NCBI GenBank assembly: GCA_018663035.1
Contig: JABJEX010000047.1
Coordinates: 1 to 64,000 of the forward strand
Length of the DNA: 64,000 nucleotides
Direction of reading: 5' to 3'
Source of the DNA: Porticoccaceae bacterium
GTDB lineage: Bacteria; Pseudomonadota; Gammaproteobacteria; Pseudomonadales; Porticoccaceae
Shown here one piece after another: positions 53,050 to 62,740 of this stretch. The position numbers were made by a program, and so were the translations under genes. Under the pieces are notes generated by a model. The model made no database searches. It saw only the letters and a list, made by a program, of their open reading frames with translations, and was not told the origin of the DNA. Position 1 is the first letter of the stretch. Each line of letters opens with the position of its first letter.

Positions 53050-54432
53050 TTATTTAGCAATCACCAGCTGAGGGTCTAGCCACGCATTGAGAGCGAACAC
53101 ATCTTCCGGCGACAGTTGGCCGGCGACTTCCTTGAGGCTCATCATCGACAGAATGTAATCGTATCGAGCATTGGCAAAGTTGCGACGGGCTTGGTACAGC
53201 GTGCGCTGCGCCACAAGTACGTCGACAATATTTCTAGTGCCCACCTCATAACCAGCCTGAGTTGCTTCTAGAGCGCTGTTAGCCGAGGTGATTGCCTGCT
53301 TGCGGGCCTTAACTCGCGCCGCATTAGTAATCACCAGTTGGTGTAGCGAGCGAGCAGCCTGAACTGTGTTGCGCTGAGCCGCAGAGAAATTTTCACGAGA
53401 CTGAATAGATCGCTGTTTTGCTTGGCGACGCTGAGCATCTAGACCGCCACCCATCCAGATCGGCATGGTTACGCCGACAGTAACAGAGGTGCCATCCTGA
53501 ATAGCTTCAAAAGCTGAATCATATCTTGTGCCATCCGAGTCCGACTCAAAGTAGCTAGCGCGAGCGGACACCTTGGGTAGTCTTGCAGCGGCAGCAGCCT
53601 TGGCGCGATGGTAGGCTGCATCGCTACCTAATTTGGCAGCCTTGAGTTGAAAGTTGTTATTGATCGCAAAGGTTACCCAGTCCGAATTATCCAAAGGCTC
53701 TGGATTGGAAGCGACAAACTTATCTGTCAGACCCGCTAGCACCTCGTGGCTCTGGCCAGTCAGCACCTCTAGCCCTTCGAAGGCTATATTGAGAGCGCCG
53801 CGTGCTTCTAGACTGTTCACTCTGGCGTCATCGTATGCAGCCTGAGCTTCGTGGACATCAGTGACCGGCAGCAGGCCGACTTCGAAACGCTCTCTGGTTT
53901 GCTCAAGCTGTCGCTGGATAGCGCGTTCCTCGGCCTTGCGAGTTTCCATATTGTCGTAGGCTCGCAGCACGTTGAGGTACGCTTGGCTAACGCGAATAAT
54001 GAGAGACTGCTGGTCAGCAGAAAACTGTGCCTGAGCGCTTTTGCTTAACGCCTTGCCTGACTGAAAGTTATACCAGGATGGCATATCAAAGATCGCTTGG
54101 CTGAGAGACACATTATAAGAAGTGCCGGTGCTATCGATCAGGCCCTGGCTCACTGAGGACAGAGTCTGCCCTTCAATAATAAAAATTGAACGGGAGTCGT
54201 CGTTGGTCTCGGACTCTCTGTACTCTCCGGAAGCAGAAAGCTGCGGTAATAGCGCAGCGCGGCTGATATTTTTGGCTTCGCGCTCAGCATTAAAGCTGGC
54301 TTTAGCTGCTCGCAATACAGGGTCGTTTTGTAAGGCACTTTGATAGATATCTTTGAGGGAATCAGCCCAGCTGATCTGTGCAGCTAACAGCGTCGTACCA
54401 ACTGCGAATAGGCCCTGTTTAACCAAGCGCAT
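53050..54432 (-). CDS. tolC: TolC family outer-membrane efflux protein
   Basis: Start MRLVKQGLFAVGTTLLAAQISWADSLKDIYQSALQNDPVLRAAKA; TYEVGTRN-like QAGYEVGTRNIVDVLVAQRTLYQARRNFANARYDYI; divergent from nudF. Confidence 0.94.
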   Translation of the reverse strand: MRLVKQGLFAVGTTLLAAQISWADSLKDIYQSALQNDPVLRAAKASFNAEREAKNISRAALLPQLSASGEYRESETNDDSRSIFIIEGQTLSSVSQGLIDSTGTSYNVSLSQAIFDMPSWYNFQSGKALSKSAQAQFSADQQSLIIRVSQAYLNVLRAYDNMETRKAEERAIQRQLEQTRERFEVGLLPVTDVHEAQAAYDDARVNSLEARGALNIAFEGLEVLTGQSHEVLAGLTDKFVASNPEPLDNSDWVTFAINNNFQLKAAKLGSDAAYHRAKAAAAARLPKVSARASYFESDSDGTRYDSAFEAIQDGTSVTVGVTMPIWMGGGLDAQRRQAKQRSIQSRENFSAAQRNTVQAARSLHQLVITNAARVKARKQAITSANSALEATQAGYEVGTRNIVDVLVAQRTLYQARRNFANARYDYILSMMSLKEVAGQLSPEDVFALNAWLDPQLVIAK

Positions 54433-54661
54433 AAACTCTCCATCTATTATGTTGTCGGGGAAGCTCCATCTCTGGGCTTCCAGCATTATATTTAGTTACA
54501 AAACTCCCGAGCATTCTAGCAGAAATGCTTGGTTGGGATAATAAATTTGGCTTTAACAGATCACCAACTTGGTAAGACGTTGCAGCTCATCAAAGCGTTG
54601 ACCTGCAGTGTAATAAGTTATTAAGTGACCAGGGCCATTAATTACGGATAAGCCTCGAAAA

Positions 54662-55288
54662 ATGATTAAAAAACATCGATATAGTCGTCAAGACTATGTA
54701 ATTGATTCGCGAGAAACTATGTTTCAAGGCTTCTTTCGGATCAGTAAATTAATTCTGCGCCATCGTCTATTTGCTGGCGATTGGAGTCAGCCGATTAGTC
54801 GCGAGTTATTTGAGCGCGGAGAAGCGGTTGGCGTACTATTATTCGATCCTGACCATCATCTGGTTGGGCTGGTGGAGCAATTTCGGGTCGGAGCTCTCAA
54901 TGAGCAGCATGGGCCCTGGCAGTATGAGGTGGTTGCTGGAATGGTAGAGCCTGGCGAGACACCGACGCAGGTCGCACTCAGAGAGCTCAAAGAAGAGGCT
55001 GGTGTGGATCTGACCCAGCTAATCCCCATTTGCAATTATCTCGTGAGTGCCGGAGGTACAGATGAAAAGATGCATATGTTCTGTGGCCTGTGCAATCTTC
55101 AAGAGCAGGGCGGTATCTTTGGTGTTGAGGGCGAAGCAGAGGACATTTTGTTCGAGGTATGGACCTACGCAGACGTTTTGAAGGCTCAAGCTGAGGGGCT
55201 ATTTAACAGCGCCGCCGCAACAATTGCGTTACAGTGGCTGCAACTAAATATAGAAAATTTAACCAACATCTCTGCCCGCAAAGACTAA
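54662..55288 (+). CDS. nudF: ADP-ribose diphosphatase (Nudix)
   Basis: QYEVVAGMVEPGETPTQVALRELKEEAGVD; synteny tolC/nudF/yqiB/cpdA. Confidence 0.93.
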   Translation: MIKKHRYSRQDYVIDSRETMFQGFFRISKLILRHRLFAGDWSQPISRELFERGEAVGVLLFDPDHHLVGLVEQFRVGALNEQHGPWQYEVVAGMVEPGETPTQVALRELKEEAGVDLTQLIPICNYLVSAGGTDEKMHMFCGLCNLQEQGGIFGVEGEAEDILFEVWTYADVLKAQAEGLFNSAAATIALQWLQLNIENLTNISARKD

Positions 55289-55349
55289 AATAGAGGTAGC
55301 GTCCCAGTAAAAGTAAGCTGGACTAGATTGAACAAATGGCAACCATAAA

Positions 55350-55799
55350 GTGACTCGTATGTCGGTGTTAGAAACCAGAAAACGGCAGTTGGACTTAGCG
55401 CGCTTGCACGAGGAGTGCGAGTTCAATTATCAGCGCTTGCACCGGGTAGTTCCCGAGGCCTTAGCCCTCGGCGCGCGCTTTGATTTGCATTATCGAGACC
55501 AACCGGATTCTGGTATCAGGCTAGAGGTTATCGAGGTCACTAAATACACCAGCACTGTTCTTATTGTCGCCGATCGGGCCGGCCCCCATTGGTTACCAAA
55601 GATTGAAATTAAGGTTCGAGTTTATCGCGACGCTAAAATGGCCGAGGTTGTTGAGTGGTGCAGCGACAGGACTATTCCCTGGGCGCTGTCCGAAAATAAG
55701 GGTATGCAGTCAAGAGATGAGAAACTGCAGTGGAATATGTTTCTAAGCGAACTGTTGGTCTTTGGCCTGAGGTCGGGTCTTGTGGGAGCAGATGCTTAG
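55350..55799 (+). CDS. DUF1249 domain-containing protein (YqiB)
   Basis: ETRKRQLDLARLHEECEFNYQRLHRVVPEAL; GTG 55350 or ATG 55359 start. Confidence 0.92.
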   Translation: MTRMSVLETRKRQLDLARLHEECEFNYQRLHRVVPEALALGARFDLHYRDQPDSGIRLEVIEVTKYTSTVLIVADRAGPHWLPKIEIKVRVYRDAKMAEVVEWCSDRTIPWALSENKGMQSRDEKLQWNMFLSELLVFGLRSGLVGADA

Positions 55800-55804
55800 A
55801 TTTT

Positions 55805-56590
55805 ATGGCCAGCATTTCTCTCACTCAAATCACCGATCTTCATCTGGGCGATCACAGCGAATTCAGACTTGGTGGTGTACCCACCTTAGCGAGTTTTGAA
55901 GCAGTATTGCGAGCTGTGGAGGAGCAGGGTCGCGGCGCAGACAGGTTGCTGTTGACAGGTGATCTTGCCAGCGACTGCCAGCCGCATGCTTATCAACAAC
56001 TTAATCGGATACTGCGCCATCAGCAAAAGCAGGCAATCTGGCTGCCCGGCAATCATGATGATCCTGCACTGATGAGAGAACACCTAGTGGACTACCCGCC
56101 AACACCCTATGTGGAGTTGGGTTGCTGGGGGATCCTGACCCTAGACAGCTCAGTGCCTGATCAGCCTGGCGGTCATATTGCGGAGGTACAGTTGCAGCAG
56201 GTTCAGCGGAGCCTCAAAGCCCTAGAAGATAAATTTATCCTTGTTGCCATGCACCACAGCCCGGTCCCTGTTGGCTGCGCCTGGCTGGATAGGCAACAAA
56301 TTGACAATCAACAGCAGCTCTATCAGCTGTTGCAAAGTCAGTCCAACATCAAGGCCGTAGTTACTGGCCATGTGCATCAACAGTTCGAGGGATACTGGGG
56401 CAACCTGCCAATTTACTGCACCCCGTCAAGCTGTGTGCAATTTAAGCAACAGAGTTTTGATTTTGCTCTTTCAGAGCAGCCCCCAGCCTATCGCTGGTTC
56501 AATTTACATGACGATGGCAGCCTGGAGACCGATGTGACTTTTGTCGAGAATTTTACACCGCGCCCAGATCCCAATAGCGCAAGTTATTAA
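55805..56590 (+). CDS. cpdA: 3',5'-cyclic-AMP phosphodiesterase CpdA
   Basis: ITDLHLGDHSE; LLTGDLASDCQPHAY; WLPGNHDDP; VTGHVHQQFEG. Confidence 0.93.
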   Translation: MASISLTQITDLHLGDHSEFRLGGVPTLASFEAVLRAVEEQGRGADRLLLTGDLASDCQPHAYQQLNRILRHQQKQAIWLPGNHDDPALMREHLVDYPPTPYVELGCWGILTLDSSVPDQPGGHIAEVQLQQVQRSLKALEDKFILVAMHHSPVPVGCAWLDRQQIDNQQQLYQLLQSQSNIKAVVTGHVHQQFEGYWGNLPIYCTPSSCVQFKQQSFDFALSEQPPAYRWFNLHDDGSLETDVTFVENFTPRPDPNSASY

Positions 56591-56603
56591 GCAAAATCAG
56601 TCG

Positions 56604-56631
56604 CTGACAACACCTCAGCTTTGGCTATAAT
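56604..56631 (+). promoter_or_regulatory. Putative sigma70 promoter of yqiA-parE(-parC)
   Basis: CTGACA (56604-56609), 16-bp spacer, perfect TATAAT (56626-56631), 28 bp before yqiA ATG. Confidence 0.65.
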
Positions 56632-56658
56632 GGAGCCTGTTTTTCAGGTTAGCTAACT

Positions 56659-57234
56659 ATGCCAATGCTGCTCTATCTCCATGGGTTTAACAGCTCACCT
56701 CAGTCTAAAAAGGCTCTGCAAACTCAGCATTGGTTTGCTGCTAATGCGCCTGAAATAAAGTTTATATGCCCTGCGCTGCCGCCATTTGCGAACAGCGCGA
56801 TGCAAATGCTGAAAGCTCTGGTTGAGGCGCAGCTGCCAGAGCCGGTTTATTTAGTGGGTAGCTCTATGGGCGGTTTTTTTGCCACCTGCCTCGCCGAAAA
56901 ATATGATTTGCGCGCTGTGCTGATTAATCCGGCGGTAAGTCCGGGCCGAGGCCTCCACAGTTGGCTGGGCGAGAATAGCAACTACATGACCGGCGAAAAA
57001 TGGACGTTTACATCTCAGCATATAGAGGAATACCTGGCCTTGGATCCCAGGGAGATAAAAAACAAAAATAACTACAGAGTACTCTTGCAAACTGGTGACG
57101 AAGTGCTTGACTATCGAGACGCACAGGCGCGCTACAAGGGATGTGATATTGTCACTGAACAGCAGGGTGACCACAGTTTTATAAATTATCATCAGCACCT
57201 GACGGCAATACATCAATTTTTGATTGCCCTGTAA
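56659..57234 (+). CDS. yqiA: YqiA/YcfP family alpha/beta-hydrolase (esterase)
   Basis: LLYLHGFNSSPQSKKA; YLVGSSMGGFFATCLAEKY; upstream of parE. Confidence 0.93.
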   Translation: MPMLLYLHGFNSSPQSKKALQTQHWFAANAPEIKFICPALPPFANSAMQMLKALVEAQLPEPVYLVGSSMGGFFATCLAEKYDLRAVLINPAVSPGRGLHSWLGENSNYMTGEKWTFTSQHIEEYLALDPREIKNKNNYRVLLQTGDEVLDYRDAQARYKGCDIVTEQQGDHSFINYHQHLTAIHQFLIAL

Positions 57235-57267
57235 AAATGCCACTAACTAAATTGACCAAAAGAGCTA

Positions 57268-59160
57268 ATGAGCAACTACAACGCAAAAGACATTGAAGTT
57301 CTAACTGGATTGGATCCGGTGCGGAAGCGCCCTGGAATGTACACGGATACCAGTCGCCCAAATCATCTCGCCCAAGAGGTTATAGACAACAGTGTCGACG
57401 AGGCACTGGCCGGACATGCTAGCCGCATTGATGTGACACTGCACAAAGATGGCTCGCTGTCTGTCTGTGACGATGGCCGCGGCATGCCCGTTGATATTCA
57501 TCCTGAACAGGGGCTGCCGGGAGTAGAGGTAATTCTCTCTACGCTGCATGCAGGTGGTAAATTTTCCAATGATAGCTATCAGTTCTCCGGTGGTCTGCAC
57601 GGTGTTGGTGTATCGGTAGTTAACGCCCTGTCCAGCAAGCTGGATCTTATTGTTAAACGAGACGGCAAGGTGCATCAAATGATGTTTGCCGGCGGTGATA
57701 AAACCTCTGATCTGGCAGTGATTGACAGCTGCGGTCAGCGCAATACTGGTACTATTCTTCGGTTTTGGCCCGATGCATCCTACTTCGACTCGGTAAAGTT
57801 TAGCCTCTCAAGATTACGCCATGTACTGCGAGCTAAAGCGGTACTCTGTGGCGGCCTAACCATGAGCTTTCACGACGAGAATAGCGGTGAGAGTGACGAG
57901 TGGTTCTATGAAGATGGCTTAAAGGACTATCTAGCCGGCGCCCTTCACGGTTGGGAAGTACTGCCTGCGGACCCTTTTATTGGCAGCTTCACCTCCGAAA
58001 ATGAAGCGGCAGACTGGGCTGTTCAATGGCTGCCTGAGGGAGGTGAACTGGTACAGGAAAGCTATGTCAACTTGATTCCAACACCCCAGGGCGGTACCCA
58101 TGTGAACGGTCTGCGCACCGGTTTGCTGGAGGCTATTCGCGAGTTTTGTGAATTCAGGAATTTGCTGCCCCGTGGTATTAAGTTAGCGCCAGATGACATT
58201 TGGGATCGCTGTAGTTTTGTGCTGTCATCTAAACTGGCTGACCCGCAGTTTTCTGGACAGACCAAAGATCGACTGTCTTCCCGTGAAGTTGCTGCTTTTG
58301 TCTCAGGGGTGGTTAAAGATGCCTTTAGCCTGTGGCTTAACCAGCATACCGAAGAGGCAGAGAAACTCGCAGAACTCTGCATTATGAACGCCCAGCGCCG
58401 CATGCGTGCAAGCAAAAAGGTGGTGCGCAAAAAGATCACTCAGGGCCCGGCTTTACCAGGAAAGTTAGCGGACTGCTCCAGTGGCGAGCCAGAGCGCAGC
58501 GAAATATTCTTGGTGGAGGGTGATTCTGCAGGGGGGTCGGCAAAACAGGCCCGCAACAGAGAGCATCAGGCAATCATGGCTCTGCGCGGTAAAATTTTAA
58601 ATACCTGGGAAGTGGATTCGCAGGAAATTCTCGCCTCTCAAGAGGTTCATGATATCTCCGTGGCGCTGGGGGTGGATCCAGGTGTAGAGTCCATAGAGTC
58701 TCTGCGCTATCACAAGATTTGTATTCTTGCCGATGCCGACTCTGACGGGCTGCACATAGCCACGCTCCTGTGCGCTCTTTTCGTTCGCCATTTTCGACCT
58801 CTAGTCAGTGCTGGACATGTCTACGTTGCTATGCCGCCGCTGTTTAGAATAGATGTCGGAAAAGAAGTTTATTACGCCCTAGACGAGGCCGAGCGGCAGG
58901 GTATTCTCGATCGCATTCAGGCTGAGGGCAAACGAGGCAAGGTCAATGTACAACGTTTTAAAGGTCTGGGTGAGATGAACCCACTTCAGTTGAGGGAAAC
59001 TACTATGGATCCCGACACTAGAAGACTGGTACAGCTGACTTTGGAGCCCGGCGATGACACTAACAGTATGCTCGATATGCTGCTTGCCAAAAAACGTGCC
59101 TCAGATCGACGTGCCTGGTTAGAGACCAAGGGTAATCTTACCGATGCAGCCAATCTTTAA
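57268..59160 (+). CDS. parE: DNA topoisomerase IV subunit B
   Basis: KRPGMYTDTSRPNHLAQEVIDNSVDEALAG; LVEGDSAGGSAKQARNREHQAIMALRGKILNTWEV; length and parC adjacency favour ParE over GyrB. Confidence 0.97.
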   Translation: MSNYNAKDIEVLTGLDPVRKRPGMYTDTSRPNHLAQEVIDNSVDEALAGHASRIDVTLHKDGSLSVCDDGRGMPVDIHPEQGLPGVEVILSTLHAGGKFSNDSYQFSGGLHGVGVSVVNALSSKLDLIVKRDGKVHQMMFAGGDKTSDLAVIDSCGQRNTGTILRFWPDASYFDSVKFSLSRLRHVLRAKAVLCGGLTMSFHDENSGESDEWFYEDGLKDYLAGALHGWEVLPADPFIGSFTSENEAADWAVQWLPEGGELVQESYVNLIPTPQGGTHVNGLRTGLLEAIREFCEFRNLLPRGIKLAPDDIWDRCSFVLSSKLADPQFSGQTKDRLSSREVAAFVSGVVKDAFSLWLNQHTEEAEKLAELCIMNAQRRMRASKKVVRKKITQGPALPGKLADCSSGEPERSEIFLVEGDSAGGSAKQARNREHQAIMALRGKILNTWEVDSQEILASQEVHDISVALGVDPGVESIESLRYHKICILADADSDGLHIATLLCALFVRHFRPLVSAGHVYVAMPPLFRIDVGKEVYYALDEAERQGILDRIQAEGKRGKVNVQRFKGLGEMNPLQLRETTMDPDTRRLVQLTLEPGDDTNSMLDMLLAKKRASDRRAWLETKGNLTDAANL

Positions 59161-59190
59161 ACTGAATTTAAGTTAGGAATAGGAAAAACG

Positions 59191-61443
59191 ATGAACGATA
59201 TCGTCACCTTCAACGATCAGGGGCTCGAGAGCCGCCCTCTAAGTGACTATGCCGAGCAAGCTTATCTCGATTACTCCATGTACGTAATCCTAGATCGAGC
59301 ACTGCCGCATATTGGCGATGGTCTCAAGCCTGTGCAGCGCCGGATTGTCTATGCAATGAGCGAATTGGGCCTCAAAGCAAGCGCCAAATATAAAAAATCT
59401 GCGCGCACTGTGGGTGATGTGATTGGTAAATTTCACCCCCATGGTGACAGCGCCGCCTATGAAGCTATGGTGTTGATGGCACAGCCTTTTTCCTACCGTT
59501 ATCCGCTAGTTGATGGCCAGGGTAACTGGGGCTCGGCCGATGATCCTAAATCTTTTGCGGCTATGCGTTACACCGAGTCTAAACTTTCCAAATATGCGGA
59601 TGTACTGCTGTCTGAATTAGGTCAGGGAACAGCTAACTGGCGGCCTAATTTTGATGCCACCCTCGATGAGCCTGAGATTCTCCCAGCTCGGGTTCCCAAT
59701 GTATTACTCAATGGCACTACAGGTATTGCTGTGGGCATGGCAACAGATATTCCACCCCACAACCTCAATGAGGTCGTGAAGGCCTGCTTGCATTTGCTGG
59801 ATAGTCCGAAGGCGACTGTGCCAGAGTTAATGGAATTTATAAAGGCGCCGGACTTTCCCACCGACGCAGAGATCATTACCCCCAGAAGCGATATTCTCAA
59901 TGCCTATGAGACCGGCCGCGGCTCTGTAAAGATGCGCGCTGTGTGGAATAAAGAAGACGGCGATATTATTGTCACTGCGTTGCCATTTCAGGCCTCAGGT
60001 TCAAAAATTTTAGAGCAGATTGCAGCACAGATGCGCAATAAAAAATTGCCAATGGTGGAAGACCTACGTGATGAATCTGACCATGAAAACCCAACCAGAT
60101 TAGTGATTACCCCACGCTCCAACCGAGTTGATGTGCCGGCTCTAATGGATCATTTATTTGCCACTACAGACCTTGAGCGCAGCTATCGCATCAATATGAA
60201 TATTATTGGTATTGATGGTCGTCCAGCTGTAATGGATCTGCGGCGTATTCTTAAAGACTGGCTCAGCTTCAGAGTCGATGTGACTCGTCGTCGCTTGGAT
60301 TATCGCTTGCAAAAAGTCGATAAGCGACTGCATCTATTGGATGGCTTGCTGATTGCCTTCTTAAATATCGATGAAGTAATCCATATTATTCGTACTGAAG
60401 ACGAGCCTAAGCCCGCTTTGATTGCTCGCTTTGCGCTTTCAGATACTCAGGCTGAATATATCTTAGATACCAAGTTGCGTCAGCTGGCACGACTTGAAGA
60501 GGTAAAAATCCGTGCCGAGCAGGATGAACTAGCTCGAGAAAAAGCTGAGTTGGAGTTGTTGTTGGGCTCAGATGCGCGACTAAAGACACTGGTTAAGAAA
60601 GAGCTGGTCGCCACCGCAGAGGAATACGGCGATGAGCGCCGATCACCCTTAACCGAACGTGGAGAAGCTCAGGCCTTTAGTGAAAAAGATCTTATGACCG
60701 CCGAGCCGATTACTGCTGTTCTCTCCGATAAGGGTTGGCTGCGCGCGGCAAAAGGCCATGAAATTGACCCTACTAGCCTAAGTTATAAGTCTGGTGACAA
60801 ATTCCTCTCCGCCGCCAAAGGTAAGAGCAATCAAAATGTCTTCTTACAAGACACCACAGGGCGTTTTTATGCGCTGCCAGGCCATACCTTGCCCTCTGCT
60901 CGCGGCCAGGGCGAGCCAGCCACAGGGCGTCTAAAAATGCCGCCAGGTGCGCTATTTACCGATGTCGTGATGGGGCCGGATAATCAAAAGATACTGTTGG
61001 GTACTGATGCTGGCTATGGCTTTATTGGCACCATTACGGATCTGTACACCAAGAACAAAGCGGGTAAAGCAGTGGTCTCGATTTCTAAGGGCGCACGGAT
61101 CCTCAGCCCTAAGATGATTGGTGATCAAAATGCTTTGATTGCAGCAGTGAGCAACGAGGGCCGCATGTTAGTGTTCCCAATTAGCGAACTTCCGGAGCTG
61201 GCGCGAGGTAAAGGTAATAAGATTATCAATATTCCCAGTTCGAGACTGCAGTCCCGTGAAGAATACGTAGTAGATTACGGTGTTGTGCCTGAAGGCGGCG
61301 CTCTGGTGGTGCATTCCGGTAAGCGCTATCTAGTAATGAAAGGTAAGGATCTCGAACATTATCGCGGAGAGCGCGGCCGTCGTGGTCACAAGTTACCTCG
61401 AGGCTTCCAAAAGGTCGATAAATTGGATGTCGAATCCAATTAA
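59191..61443 (+). CDS. parC: DNA topoisomerase IV subunit A
   Basis: [66 protein letters not shown]. Confidence 0.97.
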   Translation: MNDIVTFNDQGLESRPLSDYAEQAYLDYSMYVILDRALPHIGDGLKPVQRRIVYAMSELGLKASAKYKKSARTVGDVIGKFHPHGDSAAYEAMVLMAQPFSYRYPLVDGQGNWGSADDPKSFAAMRYTESKLSKYADVLLSELGQGTANWRPNFDATLDEPEILPARVPNVLLNGTTGIAVGMATDIPPHNLNEVVKACLHLLDSPKATVPELMEFIKAPDFPTDAEIITPRSDILNAYETGRGSVKMRAVWNKEDGDIIVTALPFQASGSKILEQIAAQMRNKKLPMVEDLRDESDHENPTRLVITPRSNRVDVPALMDHLFATTDLERSYRINMNIIGIDGRPAVMDLRRILKDWLSFRVDVTRRRLDYRLQKVDKRLHLLDGLLIAFLNIDEVIHIIRTEDEPKPALIARFALSDTQAEYILDTKLRQLARLEEVKIRAEQDELAREKAELELLLGSDARLKTLVKKELVATAEEYGDERRSPLTERGEAQAFSEKDLMTAEPITAVLSDKGWLRAAKGHEIDPTSLSYKSGDKFLSAAKGKSNQNVFLQDTTGRFYALPGHTLPSARGQGEPATGRLKMPPGALFTDVVMGPDNQKILLGTDAGYGFIGTITDLYTKNKAGKAVVSISKGARILSPKMIGDQNALIAAVSNEGRMLVFPISELPELARGKGNKIINIPSSRLQSREEYVVDYGVVPEGGALVVHSGKRYLVMKGKDLEHYRGERGRRGHKLPRGFQKVDKLDVESN

Positions 61444-61565
61444 AGACCCCTACAAAAATTCTTTTAGTCGAGCTTTAGTCGACTACGCTTAATAGGAATA
61501 CTTGGCCCCCACTTATAAAGTTGGGGCTGAGATTACCTATAACTAGTGATAAAAAGGAATTTAAA

Positions 61566-62399
61566 ATGCCTGAGACAATTGAGTTATTTCAGGAGCTAGC
61601 ACTGCGCTACGGCATCAAGATAATTTTGGCGTTGGCGATCTTTATTCTGGGTAGGTGGCTGACCAAAAAAATCTCAGTACTTGTGCAGCATGTGCTGGAA
61701 AAAAACAATACCGACCGCGTTATTCAGCACTTTGTTGGTAGTTTGGTATCTTGGATATTACTTATTTTCGTGGTGATTGCAGCTCTGGGACAACTGGGTA
61801 TTCAGACTGCCTCTTTCGTCGCCATTGTGGGTGCCGCAGGGTTGGCGATTGGGTTGGCGCTGCAGGGTTCGCTGGCTAACTTCGCTGCCGGCGTACTGAT
61901 TCTGATCTTCTGTCCGTTTAAAGTCGGTGACTTTATTGAGGTTGCCGGTGTTGCTGGTGTGGTGCAGAGGATTCATATTTTTACCACAGAGTTACATTCC
62001 CCAGATAACAAAAAGATCATCGTGCCCAACGGTGGCGTTATCAGCGGTAACATTACCAACTATTCTGCCAATCAAACTCGCCGTGTTGATCTACAGTTTG
62101 GTATAGGTTACGGGGATGATATCGATGATGCTAAAGCTGTGCTAACTTCTGTGATCGCAGCTGAGTCAAAGGTGCTCTCAGATCCAGCTCCGAGCATTGC
62201 TGTGGTCGAACTGGCCGATAGCAGCGTTAATTTGGTCTGTCGACCCTGGGTTAAAACTGCGGACTATTGGGATGTCTATTTCAATATTACTGAAGCGGTA
62301 AAAAAAGCACTGGATGCCAAAGGTATTTCGATTCCCTATCCTCAGCGCGACGTGCACCTGCATCGAGCAGGAGAGCAGCCCCTGGTGGCGGAATCATAG
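61566..62399 (+). CDS. mscS: Mechanosensitive ion channel, MscS family
   Basis: ATG 61566; GAAGLAIGLALQGSLANFAAGVLILIFCPFKVGDFIEV; IIVPNGGVISGNITNYS. Confidence 0.94.
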   Translation: MPETIELFQELALRYGIKIILALAIFILGRWLTKKISVLVQHVLEKNNTDRVIQHFVGSLVSWILLIFVVIAALGQLGIQTASFVAIVGAAGLAIGLALQGSLANFAAGVLILIFCPFKVGDFIEVAGVAGVVQRIHIFTTELHSPDNKKIIVPNGGVISGNITNYSANQTRRVDLQFGIGYGDDIDDAKAVLTSVIAAESKVLSDPAPSIAVVELADSSVNLVCRPWVKTADYWDVYFNITEAVKKALDAKGISIPYPQRDVHLHRAGEQPLVAES

Positions 62400-62430
62400 G
62401 GGAGGGGGTTAACCGACAAGGAGAGAAACT

Positions 62431-62679
62431 ATGGGTATTTTTTCATGGATTTTGTTAGGTCTTATAGCAGGTATCTTGGCCAAATATATAATGCCAGGCA
62501 AGGATAATGGTGGCTTCGTCATTACCACAATACTGGGTATTGCCGGTGCCTTTACTGGAGGCTGGCTGGGCTCTTTGGTGGGTCTAGGTACTGTTGGTGA
62601 GTTTAGTTTTTCGGGCTTAATTACCGCTGTGGTGGGCGCCCTGCTGCTGTTGTTTATCTACAGATCCTGCACCAAGTAG
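62431..62679 (+). CDS. GlsB/YeaQ/YmgE family stress-response membrane protein
   Basis: GIFSWILLGLIAGILAKYIMPGKDNGGFVITTILGIAGAFTGGWLG. Confidence 0.93.
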   Translation: MGIFSWILLGLIAGILAKYIMPGKDNGGFVITTILGIAGAFTGGWLGSLVGLGTVGEFSFSGLITAVVGALLLLFIYRSCTK

Positions 62680-62688
62680 TCGTGGAAT

Positions 62689-62715
62689 AAAAAACGCCGG
62701 CTGGCCGGCGTTTTT
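62689..62715 (+). terminator. Rho-independent terminator, probably bidirectional
   Basis: aaaaaACGCCGGctggCCGGCGTttttt. Confidence 0.88.
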
Positions 62716-62740
62716 GCAGATTCGTCTCAACCTGCTTGCA

